From NCBI GenBank assembly GCA_028404565.1, contig JAOOBR010000001.1, positions 109,148-173,147 of the forward strand: 64,000 bases of DNA. The letters run 5' to 3'. Below the pieces are notes generated by a model, which was not told the DNA's origin, ran no database searches, and worked only from the letters and a program-made list of their open reading frames with translations. This DNA comes from Pseudomonadota bacterium (GTDB lineage: Bacteria > Pseudomonadota > Gammaproteobacteria > Magnimaribacterales > D2472). The stretch's first letter is position 1. Every line of letters starts with the position of its first letter. The position numbers and the translations under genes were made by a program. Shown here piece by piece: positions 19,935 through 29,216 of this stretch.

Positions 19935-21073
19935 TGAAGTTAATCTTAAACGAAGAACAAAACTATCTTAAAGAAACAGCGCTTAGTTTTGTATCTGAAA
20001 AAACTCCTGTTTCCCATTTAAGGGGGCTTAGAGATTCAAATGATCAGCTTTGCTGGGATAAGGAAATATGGAGTGAGATGGTTAAGCTTGGGTGGTCAGG
20101 AATTTTAATTCCTGAAGAATACGGAGGTTCAAACTTTGGTTTGACTGGCATGAGCGTTATTCTTCAAGAATGTGGAAAAACTCTCACGCCCTCTCCATTG
20201 TTTGCTTCTGGAGTTTTAGGCGCAACAGCATTGACAAAATTCGGATCAGAGGAACAAAAACAAAAGTACTTATCAAAAATTGCATCTGGTGAATTAACAA
20301 CTGCTCTGGCAATAGATGAAAATAGTCATCACAATCCAAATATTTGCGAATTAAAAGCAATTAAAGATGGCTCTAACTATGTTCTTAACGGGAAAAAAAT
20401 ATTTGTTGTAGATGGTGCAAGTGCAGATATTATCATTGTTGTGGCAAGAACTTCTGGTGAAGATGATGATGTTGGTGGATTGAGTATGTTCCTAGTTGAA
20501 TCTGATTGTAGCAACTTAAAAAAAGTGAAACTTGATATGGCTGATTCAAGAAACTATGCAAATATTACTTTTGATAATGTATCTGTTGATGAAAGTATGA
20601 TTTTGGGTGAAATAGATATGGGTCTTGAGCCGATCAATGAGATTTTAGATGTTGGAAGGATTGCTCTTTCTGCTGAAATGTTAGGCTCATGCGAAAAAGC
20701 ATTTGAAATAACAATTGAATACCTCAAAGAGAGAAAACAATTTGGTGTTCCAATAGGATCATTTCAGGCGCTCCAACACAGAGCAGCTGAAATGTTCTGC
20801 GAAATTGAATTAACAAAATCAGCTGTTATGGCTGCAATGCAAGGAGCGGAGGAAAATTCAAATGATCTTCAAAGGCTTTCAAGTCTTGCAAAATCAATTG
20901 TTGGTGAAACTTCTCATCTTGTAAGCAATGAAGCGGTTCAAATGCATGGCGGTATAGGTGTTACTGATGAGTACGACATAGGTTTTTATCTTAAAAGAGC
21001 AAGGGTTGCCGAGACAATTTTGGGGAATTCGACTTTCCATCAGGAAAGATATGCTAATCTAACAGGGTTTTAA
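19934..21073 (+). CDS. Acyl-CoA dehydrogenase (second member of the pair)
   Basis: A 379-residue acyl-CoA dehydrogenase fold protein. Visible are LGWSGILIPEEYGGSNFGLTGMSVILQECGKTL in the N-terminal domain, ERKQFGVPIGSFQALQHRAAEM in the C-terminal helical domain and EAVQMHGGIGVTDEYDIGFYLKRAR near the end. The last segment, AETILGNSTFHQERYA, lacks the EGT-type catalytic motif of its partner. That fits a partner subunit that binds FAD while the first gene supplies the catalytic base (inference from known heteromeric enzymes). Confidence 0.88.
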   Translation: MKLILNEEQNYLKETALSFVSEKTPVSHLRGLRDSNDQLCWDKEIWSEMVKLGWSGILIPEEYGGSNFGLTGMSVILQECGKTLTPSPLFASGVLGATALTKFGSEEQKQKYLSKIASGELTTALAIDENSHHNPNICELKAIKDGSNYVLNGKKIFVVDGASADIIIVVARTSGEDDDVGGLSMFLVESDCSNLKKVKLDMADSRNYANITFDNVSVDESMILGEIDMGLEPINEILDVGRIALSAEMLGSCEKAFEITIEYLKERKQFGVPIGSFQALQHRAAEMFCEIELTKSAVMAAMQGAEENSNDLQRLSSLAKSIVGETSHLVSNEAVQMHGGIGVTDEYDIGFYLKRARVAETILGNSTFHQERYANLTGF

Positions 21074-21081
21074 AAGAAAAC

Positions 21082-21086
21082 GGAGG
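21082..21086 (+). promoter_or_regulatory. Strong Shine-Dalgarno before a GTG start
   Basis: GGAGG with 5 bases to the GTG at 21092. It decides the start of the acyltransferase gene, which has no nearby ATG. Confidence 0.8.
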
Positions 21087-21091
21087 TATCC

Positions 21092-21976
21092 GTGAGAACA
21101 ATAAAATCTTTTTTAATTGGAATAATTACATTTATTAATATAGCTGTAATCTTATTTATTGGCTTTGGAACATTAACAGTAATTAACTCTCCAAGAATAA
21201 TTATAAAATACCGCCCTTTCAAAAGATCTCTTCATAAGTTTTCAAATTTAATTGGGGATCTTACCGTTAAATCTTTAGCGATCTCTATTCAATTCCTTCA
21301 TCAAAAAAGATGGGAGTTCATAATTGAAAATGAAGTATCAATGGATGAATGGTATTTAGCTACTTCAAATCACGCATCATGGGGTGATGTCTTCTGTGTT
21401 TTAGCAGCAACAAATTTTAAAGCCCCTTTGTTTAAAATATTTATGAAGAAAGATCTTTGGTGGCTACCGCCAGTATTTCTTGCAAATGTTACTCTTAATA
21501 TGCCCTTCGTGAATAGACATTCTAAGCAACAATTAGAAAAAAATCCAAACTTAAGAAAACTTGATTACCAGAATACTATTGCATCATGCAAAAGATTTGA
21601 AAGACAGCCAACAACTATATTTAGCTTTGCTGAGGGCACCAGAAATAATCCAAAAAAACATGCTGAGCAAAATTCTCCATATAAAAATTTACTTGCGCCA
21701 AAGATAGGTGGTATTGCATTAGGTCTATCTGCTGTTCCTAAAATCGATTATCTCTTGGACTTCACAATTGTATACAAATCAAAGAAAAGATCATTTTGGG
21801 ATTTTTGTATTGGTGATCTATCAGATGTAAAGGTTTTTGTGAAAAAGTTAAGGATTCCGGAAAGTTTAAAAAGAAGAGATTATCTCAATGATCCTTCTTA
21901 TCGAACTGAGTTTCGGGATTGGCTTGACAATGTTTGGGTTGAAAAAGACAAGCTTATAGATTCAGTTAATTTCTAG
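21092..21976 (+). CDS. Lysophospholipid/1-acyl-glycerol-3-phosphate acyltransferase family protein
   Basis: A 294-residue membrane acyltransferase of the PlsC superfamily, closest in layout to the YihG-like group. Residues 7-33 form a hydrophobic anchor. The catalytic HX4D box is in TSNHASWGDVF, a MPFVNRHSK segment follows, and the FAEGTRNNPKK motif binds the phosphate. It starts with GTG behind a strong GGAGG. It lies 18 bases after the acyl-CoA dehydrogenase pair, so acyl transfer and acyl-CoA turnover may be co-expressed. Its end overlaps the convergent rraA by 15 bases. Confidence 0.85.
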   Translation: MRTIKSFLIGIITFINIAVILFIGFGTLTVINSPRIIIKYRPFKRSLHKFSNLIGDLTVKSLAISIQFLHQKRWEFIIENEVSMDEWYLATSNHASWGDVFCVLAATNFKAPLFKIFMKKDLWWLPPVFLANVTLNMPFVNRHSKQQLEKNPNLRKLDYQNTIASCKRFERQPTTIFSFAEGTRNNPKKHAEQNSPYKNLLAPKIGGIALGLSAVPKIDYLLDFTIVYKSKKRSFWDFCIGDLSDVKVFVKKLRIPESLKRRDYLNDPSYRTEFRDWLDNVWVEKDKLIDSVNF

Positions 21977-22444
21977 GGCTTCCTTCGACACTAACCATCC
22001 ATTCTTATCTGCATATAGCCAAGAATCTTCACTTAAAATAACACCACCAAAAATAACATCTTCTCCAAGAAAGCCTTTGTTATTTTTGTTTGTCTTAGTT
22101 GTCGTTGATCCAAGGGCCAAGATGCCTAAATCCATCTGCTTAAGGAGCTCAACATCTCTCACGTACCCAGCAACAAAAATTCCATTCCATTCATTATCAA
22201 TAGCTTTTTGAGCAATTTCATCTCCAATCATTGCAGCATGAGTTATCAAATTTGAGTTAATAACTAGCACTTTTCCCTTACCATTAGTGCCGAGTATTTC
22301 CTTCACTTTAGAATTATCATCGTGACAGGTAACAGTTTTAATTTGTCCAAAAAAGGAGTCTATATTTCCAAAAGATTTCATTGATTTAAATCCTTGAAAA
22401 ACTTTTTTTTGATACTTATCTTTGAGATCTGGAGTCGAAAACAT
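21962..22444 (-). CDS. rraA: RraA-family protein
   Basis: At 160 residues it aligns end to end with E. coli RraA (161), the inhibitor of RNase E: F-GNIDSFFGQIKTVTCHDDNSKVKE, GKVLVINSNLITHAAMIGDEIAQKAIDNEWNGIFVAGYV and FGGVILSEDSWLYADKNGWLVS. Unlike E. coli RraA it keeps Arg-Asp in GYVRDVELL, residues used by the related hydroxymethylglutarate/oxaloacetate aldolases, so an enzyme role cannot be excluded. It is a single gene, divergent from the nitronate monooxygenase-like gene. Confidence 0.85.
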   Translation of the reverse strand: MFSTPDLKDKYQKKVFQGFKSMKSFGNIDSFFGQIKTVTCHDDNSKVKEILGTNGKGKVLVINSNLITHAAMIGDEIAQKAIDNEWNGIFVAGYVRDVELLKQMDLGILALGSTTTKTNKNNKGFLGEDVIFGGVILSEDSWLYADKNGWLVSKEALEIN

Positions 22445-22522
22445 TTTTAAATTATTACTGTTTTATATTTTCCATGCAAATAAAAAACTGGGTTAAAATA
22501 AATTCTAAAAATAGGAAAAAAA

Positions 22523-23677
22523 ATGAAATCACAAATTTGCGAATTATTAAATATAGAGTTTCCAATGGTTGCTTTTAGTCATTGTAGAGATGTTGTTGCT
22601 GCTGTTTCAAAAGCTGGAGGTATGGGAGTTTTAGGAGCTGTCGGACTTTCTCCAGAAAAGCTTGAGATTGAACTTAATTGGATAGATGAGCATGTTGATG
22701 GCAAACCATACGGTGTGGATGTCCTTGTACCTAATTCTTACGTTGGTAAAGGTGAAAACTTAACTACAGATGATCTTAGAGCCATGATTCCTCAAGAACA
22801 TAGGGAATTTAGAGCTGACGTTCTAGAAAAACATGATATTGAAGCAAATGATTTGAGGTCTGATGCAGGCTCTCAAAGAACTGAGCAAAATTCTAACCAA
22901 GTCCTCGGAGCTGGTCTAGATGGAGCCAAAGAAGTGCTTGAAGTTGCTTTTTCACACCCTATAGGCCTTGTTGCAAATGCCCTTGGAGTTCCACCAAAAT
23001 GGATGCTTGATATGGGCAAAGAACACAATGTTCCTGTTGCTGCGCTAATTGGTGCAAAACAACATGCAGTTAAGCAAGTTGAGGCCGGTGTGGACATTAT
23101 TGTGGTATCAGGCACAGAGGGAGGTGGTCATTGTGGAAGCGTTTCAACAATGGTTCTTGTTCCTGAAGTAAGAAGAGCACTAAAACCTTATGGAGATGTT
23201 CCAATTCTTGCCGCTGGAGGAATCTGCACTGGAGAACAAATGGCAGGAGTTATGGCAATGGGTGCTGATGGAGTGTGGTGCGCATCTGTATTTCTTCCAA
23301 CAACTGAAGCTGAAACATCTGATAATGTTAAAGAAAAAATGATTGCTGCATCATCAAGTCACACAGTTAGATCAAAAAGCAGAACTGGGAAGCATTCTAG
23401 ACAGTTAAAATCACCATGGGTTGATGCGTGGGAATCAAAAGATGCACCAGAGCCTCTTCCTATGCCTCTTCAAACTATGGTAAGTGAGCCTGCTCTCAAA
23501 AAAGTTGCTGATCAAGCAGCAATTGGTCATGAAGGCGCAAAACAACTTGAAACCTACTGGGTTGGTCAAGGAATTGGACTGGTAAATGAAACCTTAAGCG
23601 CTGGGCAAACTGTTCAAAAGTTTAAAGAGGAATTTGTTGAGTCTTATGAAAGAGTTAATGGTTTCTTTTCAGACTAA
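22523..23677 (+). CDS. Nitronate monooxygenase-like FMN-dependent oxidoreductase
   Basis: A 384-residue TIM-barrel flavoprotein of the 2-nitropropane dioxygenase/NPD family. The N-terminus FPMVAFSHCRDVVAAVSKAGGMGVLGA is typical. The FMN phosphate region is visible as DIIVVSGTEGGGHCGSVSTMVLVPEV and VPILAAGGICTGEQMAGVMAMGADGVWCASVFL. A weak AGGA Shine-Dalgarno lies before the ATG. Relatives occur near acyl-CoA and terpenoid genes, where some act as enoyl reductases rather than on nitroalkanes, so the substrate is open. Confidence 0.83.
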   Translation: MKSQICELLNIEFPMVAFSHCRDVVAAVSKAGGMGVLGAVGLSPEKLEIELNWIDEHVDGKPYGVDVLVPNSYVGKGENLTTDDLRAMIPQEHREFRADVLEKHDIEANDLRSDAGSQRTEQNSNQVLGAGLDGAKEVLEVAFSHPIGLVANALGVPPKWMLDMGKEHNVPVAALIGAKQHAVKQVEAGVDIIVVSGTEGGGHCGSVSTMVLVPEVRRALKPYGDVPILAAGGICTGEQMAGVMAMGADGVWCASVFLPTTEAETSDNVKEKMIAASSSHTVRSKSRTGKHSRQLKSPWVDAWESKDAPEPLPMPLQTMVSEPALKKVADQAAIGHEGAKQLETYWVGQGIGLVNETLSAGQTVQKFKEEFVESYERVNGFFSD

Positions 23678-23698
23678 ATAAATAATTGGATCAGTTAA

Positions 23699-25639
23699 TT
23701 GATAGGCATTAAGAGTATATTTAAATATATATTTTATTTGCTGCTTTCACTGCTAATAATTCTTTTAGTTCTTCTTTCTTTCAAACTTTTAAAGCCTGTT
23801 GAGAAAATAAAAATAAATAGGGCCTTATCAGGAGAAGTTAATACATTAACTATAGACGGGCAAGAATTTAGAGACCTAAATAAGAATGGGCAATTAGATA
23901 TTTATGAAGATCATAGAAATTTACCAGTTGATCGTGCCAATGATCTTTTAAGAAAAATGACTCTTGAGGAGAAAGTTGGTCAAATGTTTCACCCTCCTTT
24001 TATTCTCAAACCAGATTTATTGATGTTCCTTTATGAAATTGCAATAAGAGGGAATTCATCAACAGAGTCACAAATAATTTTTGATCATATTACTCATTTC
24101 AATCTTTATGGAAATCCTAGTCCAGTTGAGTTAGCAAAGAAGATAAATTCTCTTCAAAAAACTGCATCAAAATCAAGATTAGGTATCCCAATAACAATCA
24201 GCTCAGATCCTATTCATGAAGTTCCAAAAGGTGGAGGTGTAGCATCTTTTTCTGTTGATGGTTTCTCAAAGTGGCCATCTCAATTAGGATTTGCTGCAAC
24301 ATCAAACCCAAAAATAATTAGAGAATTCGCAGAAATTGTTAGGGATGAGTACTTAGCTGTAGGCATAAGAACAGCTTTACATCCAATGTCAGATCTAGCC
24401 ACTGAACCAAGATGGGCTAGAAACTTTGGCACCTTTGGGTCAAATGCTGAGATGTCTTCAAAAATGACCATCGAATACATGAATGGCTTTCAACAAAACG
24501 ACATAAGCAATAAAAGCGTTTTGACAATGGTGAAACATTTTCCTGGGGGCGGACCACAAGAAAATGGACTTGATCCGCACCTTTTTAGCGGAAGAAACCA
24601 AATCTACCCAGGTGGTAATTTTGAATATCACTTATTACCCTTCAAAGAGGCAATAAAGAATAATCTCAAGGTTATTATGCCTTATTATGGCATTCCCGTT
24701 GGTCAAACAGATGAGGATGTTGCTATGGCTTTCAACAGTTATATTCTCAAAGATCTTCTAAGAGAAGAGCTTAACTATGATGGAGTAATTTGTTCTGATT
24801 GGGGGATTATTACTGGAAGACATTGGGGAGTTGATGAGCTTTCAATTGAACAAAGATATGAAAAGTCTATTAAAGCTGGAATCGATCAATACGGAGGAGA
24901 AAAGGATACAGACTATTTAATAGATCTCGTAAAAGATGGTCAAATTACAGAAGTTAGAATTGATGAATCTGTAAGAAGAATTCTTCTAAATAAATTTGAA
25001 TTAGGTCTTTTTGATAACCCTTATGTAAATGAGGAACTCGTCCAGTATAAAGTCAATACACAAGATAATATCGAAGCTGGCTTAGAGGCCCAGAGAAAAT
25101 CGATAGTTCTGCTAGAAAATAATGGGATATTACCCATAAAAAAAGGATCAAAAATATTTGTCGATGGTTTAAGCGAAGAAGAAGCAAGAGAATTTGGTGA
25201 ATTAGTAAAGGATCCGGATGATGCCGATGCAGTTATTATGTATATTCACACTGTATTTAATGGGAATCAAGAATCTGGATTAAATAGAGCTTTTGATAAC
25301 TTTCTAAGTACATTGTTTCCGAATGGAGACTTAAATTTTAATAAAGAAATAAATAAAAAAATTGAAGCCTATTCAAATGAAAAGAAGCTAATTGTAGTTG
25401 TAGATCTTAATAGACCAGCTATTCTTAAAAGTATCAAGGAAAGCTCATCTGGTTTAATTGGAACTTTTGGTGTTCAAGATCGGATAATTTTTGAGGGACT
25501 GTTTGGAGAATTTAATCCGTCAGGTAAATTACCTTTTGAAATACCATCCTCAATGGAATCAGTACTTAATCAAAAGGAAGACTTACCAGATGACTCTGCA
25601 AACCCAACTTATGAATTTGGGTATGGGATTTCTTATTAA
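23699..25639 (+). CDS. Glycoside hydrolase family 3 (beta-glucosidase-like), membrane-anchored
   Basis: A 646-residue enzyme with an N-terminal membrane segment (YIFYLLLSLLIILLVLLSF, residues 9-29), so it is exported and probably anchored. The GH3 domain runs from MTLEEKVGQMF with TMVKHFPGGG and the nucleophile Asp in DGVICSDWGII. The alpha/beta sandwich domain follows with EAQRKSIVLLENNGILPIKKGSK and ends FEIPSSMESV...YEFGYGISY. The start is a TTG immediately after an in-frame stop, the first usable codon. It probably releases glucose from beta-glucans. The gene ends inside the convergent msr gene (shared TTAA). Confidence 0.88.
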   Translation: MIGIKSIFKYIFYLLLSLLIILLVLLSFKLLKPVEKIKINRALSGEVNTLTIDGQEFRDLNKNGQLDIYEDHRNLPVDRANDLLRKMTLEEKVGQMFHPPFILKPDLLMFLYEIAIRGNSSTESQIIFDHITHFNLYGNPSPVELAKKINSLQKTASKSRLGIPITISSDPIHEVPKGGGVASFSVDGFSKWPSQLGFAATSNPKIIREFAEIVRDEYLAVGIRTALHPMSDLATEPRWARNFGTFGSNAEMSSKMTIEYMNGFQQNDISNKSVLTMVKHFPGGGPQENGLDPHLFSGRNQIYPGGNFEYHLLPFKEAIKNNLKVIMPYYGIPVGQTDEDVAMAFNSYILKDLLREELNYDGVICSDWGIITGRHWGVDELSIEQRYEKSIKAGIDQYGGEKDTDYLIDLVKDGQITEVRIDESVRRILLNKFELGLFDNPYVNEELVQYKVNTQDNIEAGLEAQRKSIVLLENNGILPIKKGSKIFVDGLSEEEAREFGELVKDPDDADAVIMYIHTVFNGNQESGLNRAFDNFLSTLFPNGDLNFNKEINKKIEAYSNEKKLIVVVDLNRPAILKSIKESSSGLIGTFGVQDRIIFEGLFGEFNPSGKLPFEIPSSMESVLNQKEDLPDDSANPTYEFGYGISY

Positions 25640-26895
25640 ATAGAACCTTTTCTAGGAACAAATTCTAAAACAGTTGCATTTATACAATATCTTGGCAACC
25701 CATTTGGGCCATCATCAAAAACATGACCTAGATGAATGTCGGAGGATACAGATCGAATTTCAGTTCTACGCATGCCGTAACTATTATCAGGTTTTTCATA
25801 AACTGAGCCCTCTACTGGTCTTGTAAATGAAAGCCATCCTGATCTTGATACGAATCGATCTCTAGTATCAAATAGAGGCTCTCCGCTTAGCTTATCTATA
25901 AATATGCCATCAGGGGTATTTTTAAAGATTTCATATTCCTTACAAAATCTTGCATCAGTCCCATTATTAAATGCAACATCATATGCTTCTGTGTCTCCTA
26001 ATTTGAATTTTCCAAGTATCAAATAGAAATCTTTTTGATCAATATAGCCTTGATGTGAAAAAACCTCTTTACCGTCTTCTAAAAAGATTACAGATGGAGT
26101 TGCCCAAGTGGGAGCATTAATTTCTAAGTCATGCAATTGATCGGATGTTCTATAAGACATCGGAATACTGCCTTTGTATTCATTAGTTACATCAAGCTTT
26201 AATTTCTCACAATAGGGACAATAATTTTGCGAGTCCAGGATCAATATTTGCTTACCGATAAGCAGATCTTGATTATCTAAAATATCTTTTTCTTTTTCAT
26301 TGAATACAACACCAGTTGATAAGTCTGGACAATAACCATTAGGATTTTTCTTTAAATAATCCTGATGATAGTTTTCAGCTAAATAAAAGTTGTCTAATGG
26401 CTCTATAAGGGTAACTACTCTCCCATAACCCGCTTCAAAAAGAAGAGATTGATACTCATTCAAAATATCTTGAGCAAGTTTTCTTTGAGTTTCATTCGAG
26501 AATAGGATCACTGATCTATACTGAGTTCCAATATCATTTCCTTGTCTATTAAGTTGTGTTGGATCATGGGTTTCAAAGAAATGTTTTAGAATTTCATCAA
26601 GTGAAATTGCATTGCTGTTAAAGGTTACTTTTACCACCTCTGCAAAATTATTTTCATTATATTTGTTCTTAAGCTGGATGATAGATCTATAATTTGGATT
26701 TACTCCATACCCATTCGCATAACCTGAAACTGCATCAATAACTCCATCAAGGGATTCATATCCCTTTTCAGCGCCCCAAAAACAACCTGAACCAAGATGA
26801 ATGGTTTGAATATGATTAGTTTTATTTGCATATACAAAAGAGTTTGCAAATAGGATAAGTGAGAAAAAAGTAACTAATCTAAGTTTCAGGTTCAT
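25636..26895 (-). CDS. Exported MsrA - thioredoxin-fold - MsrB fusion, methionine sulfoxide reductase
   Basis: A 419-residue three-part protein. Residues 1-23 are a signal peptide. Residues about 28-190 are MsrA with the catalytic Cys38 in GSGCFWGAEKGYE and the THDPTQLNRQGNDIGTQYRS block. Residues about 208-300 resemble a thioredoxin fold with a CPYC site (226-229) and a cis-Pro segment WATPSVIFLEDGKEV. Residues about 305-415 are MsrB with HLGHVFDDGP and catalytic Cys404 in RYCINA. The four zinc cysteines of many MsrBs are absent (IDKLSG, SVSSD). It would repair both sulfoxide epimers in the periplasm. The order differs from Neisseria PilB (Trx-MsrA-MsrB). Confidence 0.9.
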   Translation of the reverse strand: MNLKLRLVTFFSLILFANSFVYANKTNHIQTIHLGSGCFWGAEKGYESLDGVIDAVSGYANGYGVNPNYRSIIQLKNKYNENNFAEVVKVTFNSNAISLDEILKHFFETHDPTQLNRQGNDIGTQYRSVILFSNETQRKLAQDILNEYQSLLFEAGYGRVVTLIEPLDNFYLAENYHQDYLKKNPNGYCPDLSTGVVFNEKEKDILDNQDLLIGKQILILDSQNYCPYCEKLKLDVTNEYKGSIPMSYRTSDQLHDLEINAPTWATPSVIFLEDGKEVFSHQGYIDQKDFYLILGKFKLGDTEAYDVAFNNGTDARFCKEYEIFKNTPDGIFIDKLSGEPLFDTRDRFVSRSGWLSFTRPVEGSVYEKPDNSYGMRRTEIRSVSSDIHLGHVFDDGPNGLPRYCINATVLEFVPRKGSI

Positions 26896-27502
26896 ATTTA
26901 AAGCCTTTGCTTTTTATAAAAGCAGGTCTAGAAAAAAGATTATCTGTCCATCGCTTTATATTTGGCTTAAATGCTTGCTCTATTCCTAGAGCTTCAGCAA
27001 GGTTTATTGCATAACTGACACATATATCAGCCAAGGTAAAACGGTTTGAACACAAATACTCCCTGTTATCTAAGGTTTTTTCTAAAAGTTTCAACCTTGA
27101 AACAAACCATCTGCTATATCCCTCTACTGCAGCGTCAGCAACGCCTGGCTCTTGGAGTTTATATCTTAGAACAACAGTTTGTGGAAATGTCAGAGTAGCG
27201 TCAGAATGAAATAACCAATTTAAGTAATTTGGGTAATCATCCTCGTCAGGCGTAACTTGAAGATCGCTTGGACCATATTTTTCTACTAAGTATTGAGAAA
27301 TTGCAACAGATTCGGTCATTTTTACAGATCCATCAACCATGAATGGAACAGTACCAAGTATGTTGGTTTCTAGATATTCTTTCATAAATACTCTTGGTGG
27401 AAATGGCATCATTATCAACTCGTAATCTAATCCCATTTCTTCTGCTGTCCAAATTGGTCTAACTCCTCTTGAATTCTCACAACTATAAATCTTTATTGCC
27501 AT
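26879..27502 (-). CDS. Glutathione S-transferase family protein
   Basis: A 207-residue protein with the two-domain GST layout. The N-terminal thioredoxin-like domain is IKIYSCENSRGVRPIWTAEEMGLDYELI, with VPFMVDGSVKMTESVAISQYLVEKYGP supplying the glutathione-binding ES motif (TES). The C-terminal helical domain has FTLADICVSYAINLAEALG. An AAGGA Shine-Dalgarno precedes the ATG. It overlaps the start of the msr fusion by 17 bases, so both are probably one redox-stress unit. The substrate is unknown. Confidence 0.88.
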   Translation of the reverse strand: MAIKIYSCENSRGVRPIWTAEEMGLDYELIMMPFPPRVFMKEYLETNILGTVPFMVDGSVKMTESVAISQYLVEKYGPSDLQVTPDEDDYPNYLNWLFHSDATLTFPQTVVLRYKLQEPGVADAAVEGYSRWFVSRLKLLEKTLDNREYLCSNRFTLADICVSYAINLAEALGIEQAFKPNIKRWTDNLFSRPAFIKSKGFKYEPET

Positions 27503-27531
27503 CTTAATTTCCTTATTTTTACTATTGTTAA

Positions 27532-27537
27532 TATAAT
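27532..27537 (+). promoter_or_regulatory. Predicted -10 box of the acyl-CoA carboxylase cluster
   Basis: TATAAT followed by 20 bases to the ATG at 27558, in the 55-base gap shared with the divergent GST gene. The leader would be about 14 bases with no Shine-Dalgarno. No good -35 is visible. Confidence 0.45.
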
Positions 27538-27557
27538 ATCATCTCTTAAATTGCATT

Positions 27558-29216
27558 ATGAAAAATAAGAATTTAGCCCCCATTTTGAAATCAAACATTG
27601 ATCAAAACTCCTCACAATTTCTAGAAAATAAAGAGGTAATGCTTAATAAATTGGAATTTCTGGATGGCCTTCTAGATCAAGTAGAGCTTGGTGGAGGTAA
27701 ACATCATCACGAAAGATTGGCAAAAAGAGGAAAAATGCCTGTCAGGGAAAGAGTAATGAAAGTCCTCGATCCTGATACGCCATTTCTTGAGATTAGTCCT
27801 TTTGCAGCATATGGCACTGACTATACAGTTGGTGGTGGTTGCGTTAGCGGAGTTGGAGTTATTGCAGGGGTTGAGTGTGTAGTATTTGCTAATGATCCAT
27901 CTGTTAAAGCTGGAGCAATGACAGTTTATGTTGGTGAAAAATGGGCGAGAGCAATTGAGATAGCAAGAGTTAATCAAATTCCATTCATAAGTTTTGTAGA
28001 GTCTGCTGGTGGAGACCTGAGTATGGGAACCGGCAGTAAAAGTGGGCAGGCTCCTATAGCGCCTACACTTCATACAACTCATTTTGCTGCCACGGGAAGA
28101 TTCTTTTATGAGATGACAGAGCTGTCAAAATTACGTATTCCGGTCATTTCTGTTGTTTTTGGGTCATCTACTGCTGGCGGTGCATATCAACCAGGAATGT
28201 CAGATTACAATATTTTTATAAAAGACCAATCAAAAGTATTCCTTGCTGGACCTCCTCTAGTAAAAATGGCTACTGGAGAAGAGTCTGATGATGAAACTCT
28301 TGGAGGTGCAAAAATGCATTCAGAAACCTCCGGCTTATCAGACTATCTTGCTGAGGATGAGATGGATGCACTTAGGATTTGTAGAGAGGTTGTTTCACAC
28401 CTTAATTGGGAGAAGAAAGGCATTGGTCCAATAAAAGAATCTAAAAGTCCTAAATATGATCAAGATGATCTTCTAGGATTGATAAGCGAGGATTTGAAGT
28501 CACCTGTTGATATAAGAGAGATTATTTCTAGAGTAACCGACGGTTCACAATTTGAGGAATTCAAGCCTCTTTATGGTCAAACTATGATTTGTGGATGGGC
28601 TTGTATTCACGGCTATCAAGTTGGTGTGTTAGGAAATAATGGCCCAATTTATCCAGAATGTGCTGAAAAGGCAGCTAGCTTCATTCAGTTATGCAATAAA
28701 AGAGATATACCGTTGATCTTCTTACAAAATGTAACAGGTTTCTTGGTAGGTAAGGATTTTGAAAGGCAGGCAATCATTAAAAAAGGTTCGCAAATGATAA
28801 ATGCTGTATCAAATTCAACAGTTCCTCATATAACCATAATTGTTGGTGCTTCCTATGGTGCAGGAACTTATGCAATGTCTGGAAGAGCATACAACAATCG
28901 TTTTACCTTTTTGTGGCCGACTGCAAAAATTGCTGTGATGGGCCCAGAGCAAATTGCAGGAGTAATGTCTATAGTTAGGAAAGCTAAAGCAATGAGGACT
29001 GGCGAGAAGTTTGATGAAAAAGCAGATGCAGAAATTGTAAAGATGGTTGAAGACGCTGCAGAGAGAATGTCACATGCTTTAGTAGCAAGCAGTATGCTAA
29101 CAGATGATGGAATAATTGATCCAAGAGATACAAGAAAGATAATTGCTTTTTGTTTATCAATTTGTAACAACACTCCAATAGAGGGTGCTAAAGAGTATGG
29201 AGTGTTTAGGCTGTAA
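27558..29216 (+). CDS. Acyl-CoA carboxylase beta subunit (AtuC/LiuB-like carboxyltransferase)
   Basis: Transfers carboxyl from biotin to an acyl-CoA, probably 3-methylcrotonyl-CoA or geranyl-CoA. The 552-residue protein has RGKMPVRERVMKVLDPDTPFLEISPFA, SVKAGAMTVYVGEKWARAIEIA, GSSTAGGAYQPGMSDYN, VFLAGPPLVKMATGEE, FLQNVTGFLVGKDFERQAIIKKGSQM and a C-terminal AKEYGVFRL like LiuB. ESAGGDL and PGMSDY look closer to geranyl-type AtuC as I recall it, but substrate specificity cannot be settled by eye. Its stop shares a base with the alpha-subunit start (TAATG). First gene of a seven-gene cluster. Confidence 0.88.
   Translation: MKNKNLAPILKSNIDQNSSQFLENKEVMLNKLEFLDGLLDQVELGGGKHHHERLAKRGKMPVRERVMKVLDPDTPFLEISPFAAYGTDYTVGGGCVSGVGVIAGVECVVFANDPSVKAGAMTVYVGEKWARAIEIARVNQIPFISFVESAGGDLSMGTGSKSGQAPIAPTLHTTHFAATGRFFYEMTELSKLRIPVISVVFGSSTAGGAYQPGMSDYNIFIKDQSKVFLAGPPLVKMATGEESDDETLGGAKMHSETSGLSDYLAEDEMDALRICREVVSHLNWEKKGIGPIKESKSPKYDQDDLLGLISEDLKSPVDIREIISRVTDGSQFEEFKPLYGQTMICGWACIHGYQVGVLGNNGPIYPECAEKAASFIQLCNKRDIPLIFLQNVTGFLVGKDFERQAIIKKGSQMINAVSNSTVPHITIIVGASYGAGTYAMSGRAYNNRFTFLWPTAKIAVMGPEQIAGVMSIVRKAKAMRTGEKFDEKADAEIVKMVEDAAERMSHALVASSMLTDDGIIDPRDTRKIIAFCLSICNNTPIEGAKEYGVFRL

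Noticed and set aside
28868..29173. Minus-strand frames inside the carboxylase beta gene
   Set aside because: Shadow frames opposite conserved coding sequence, with no independent support.
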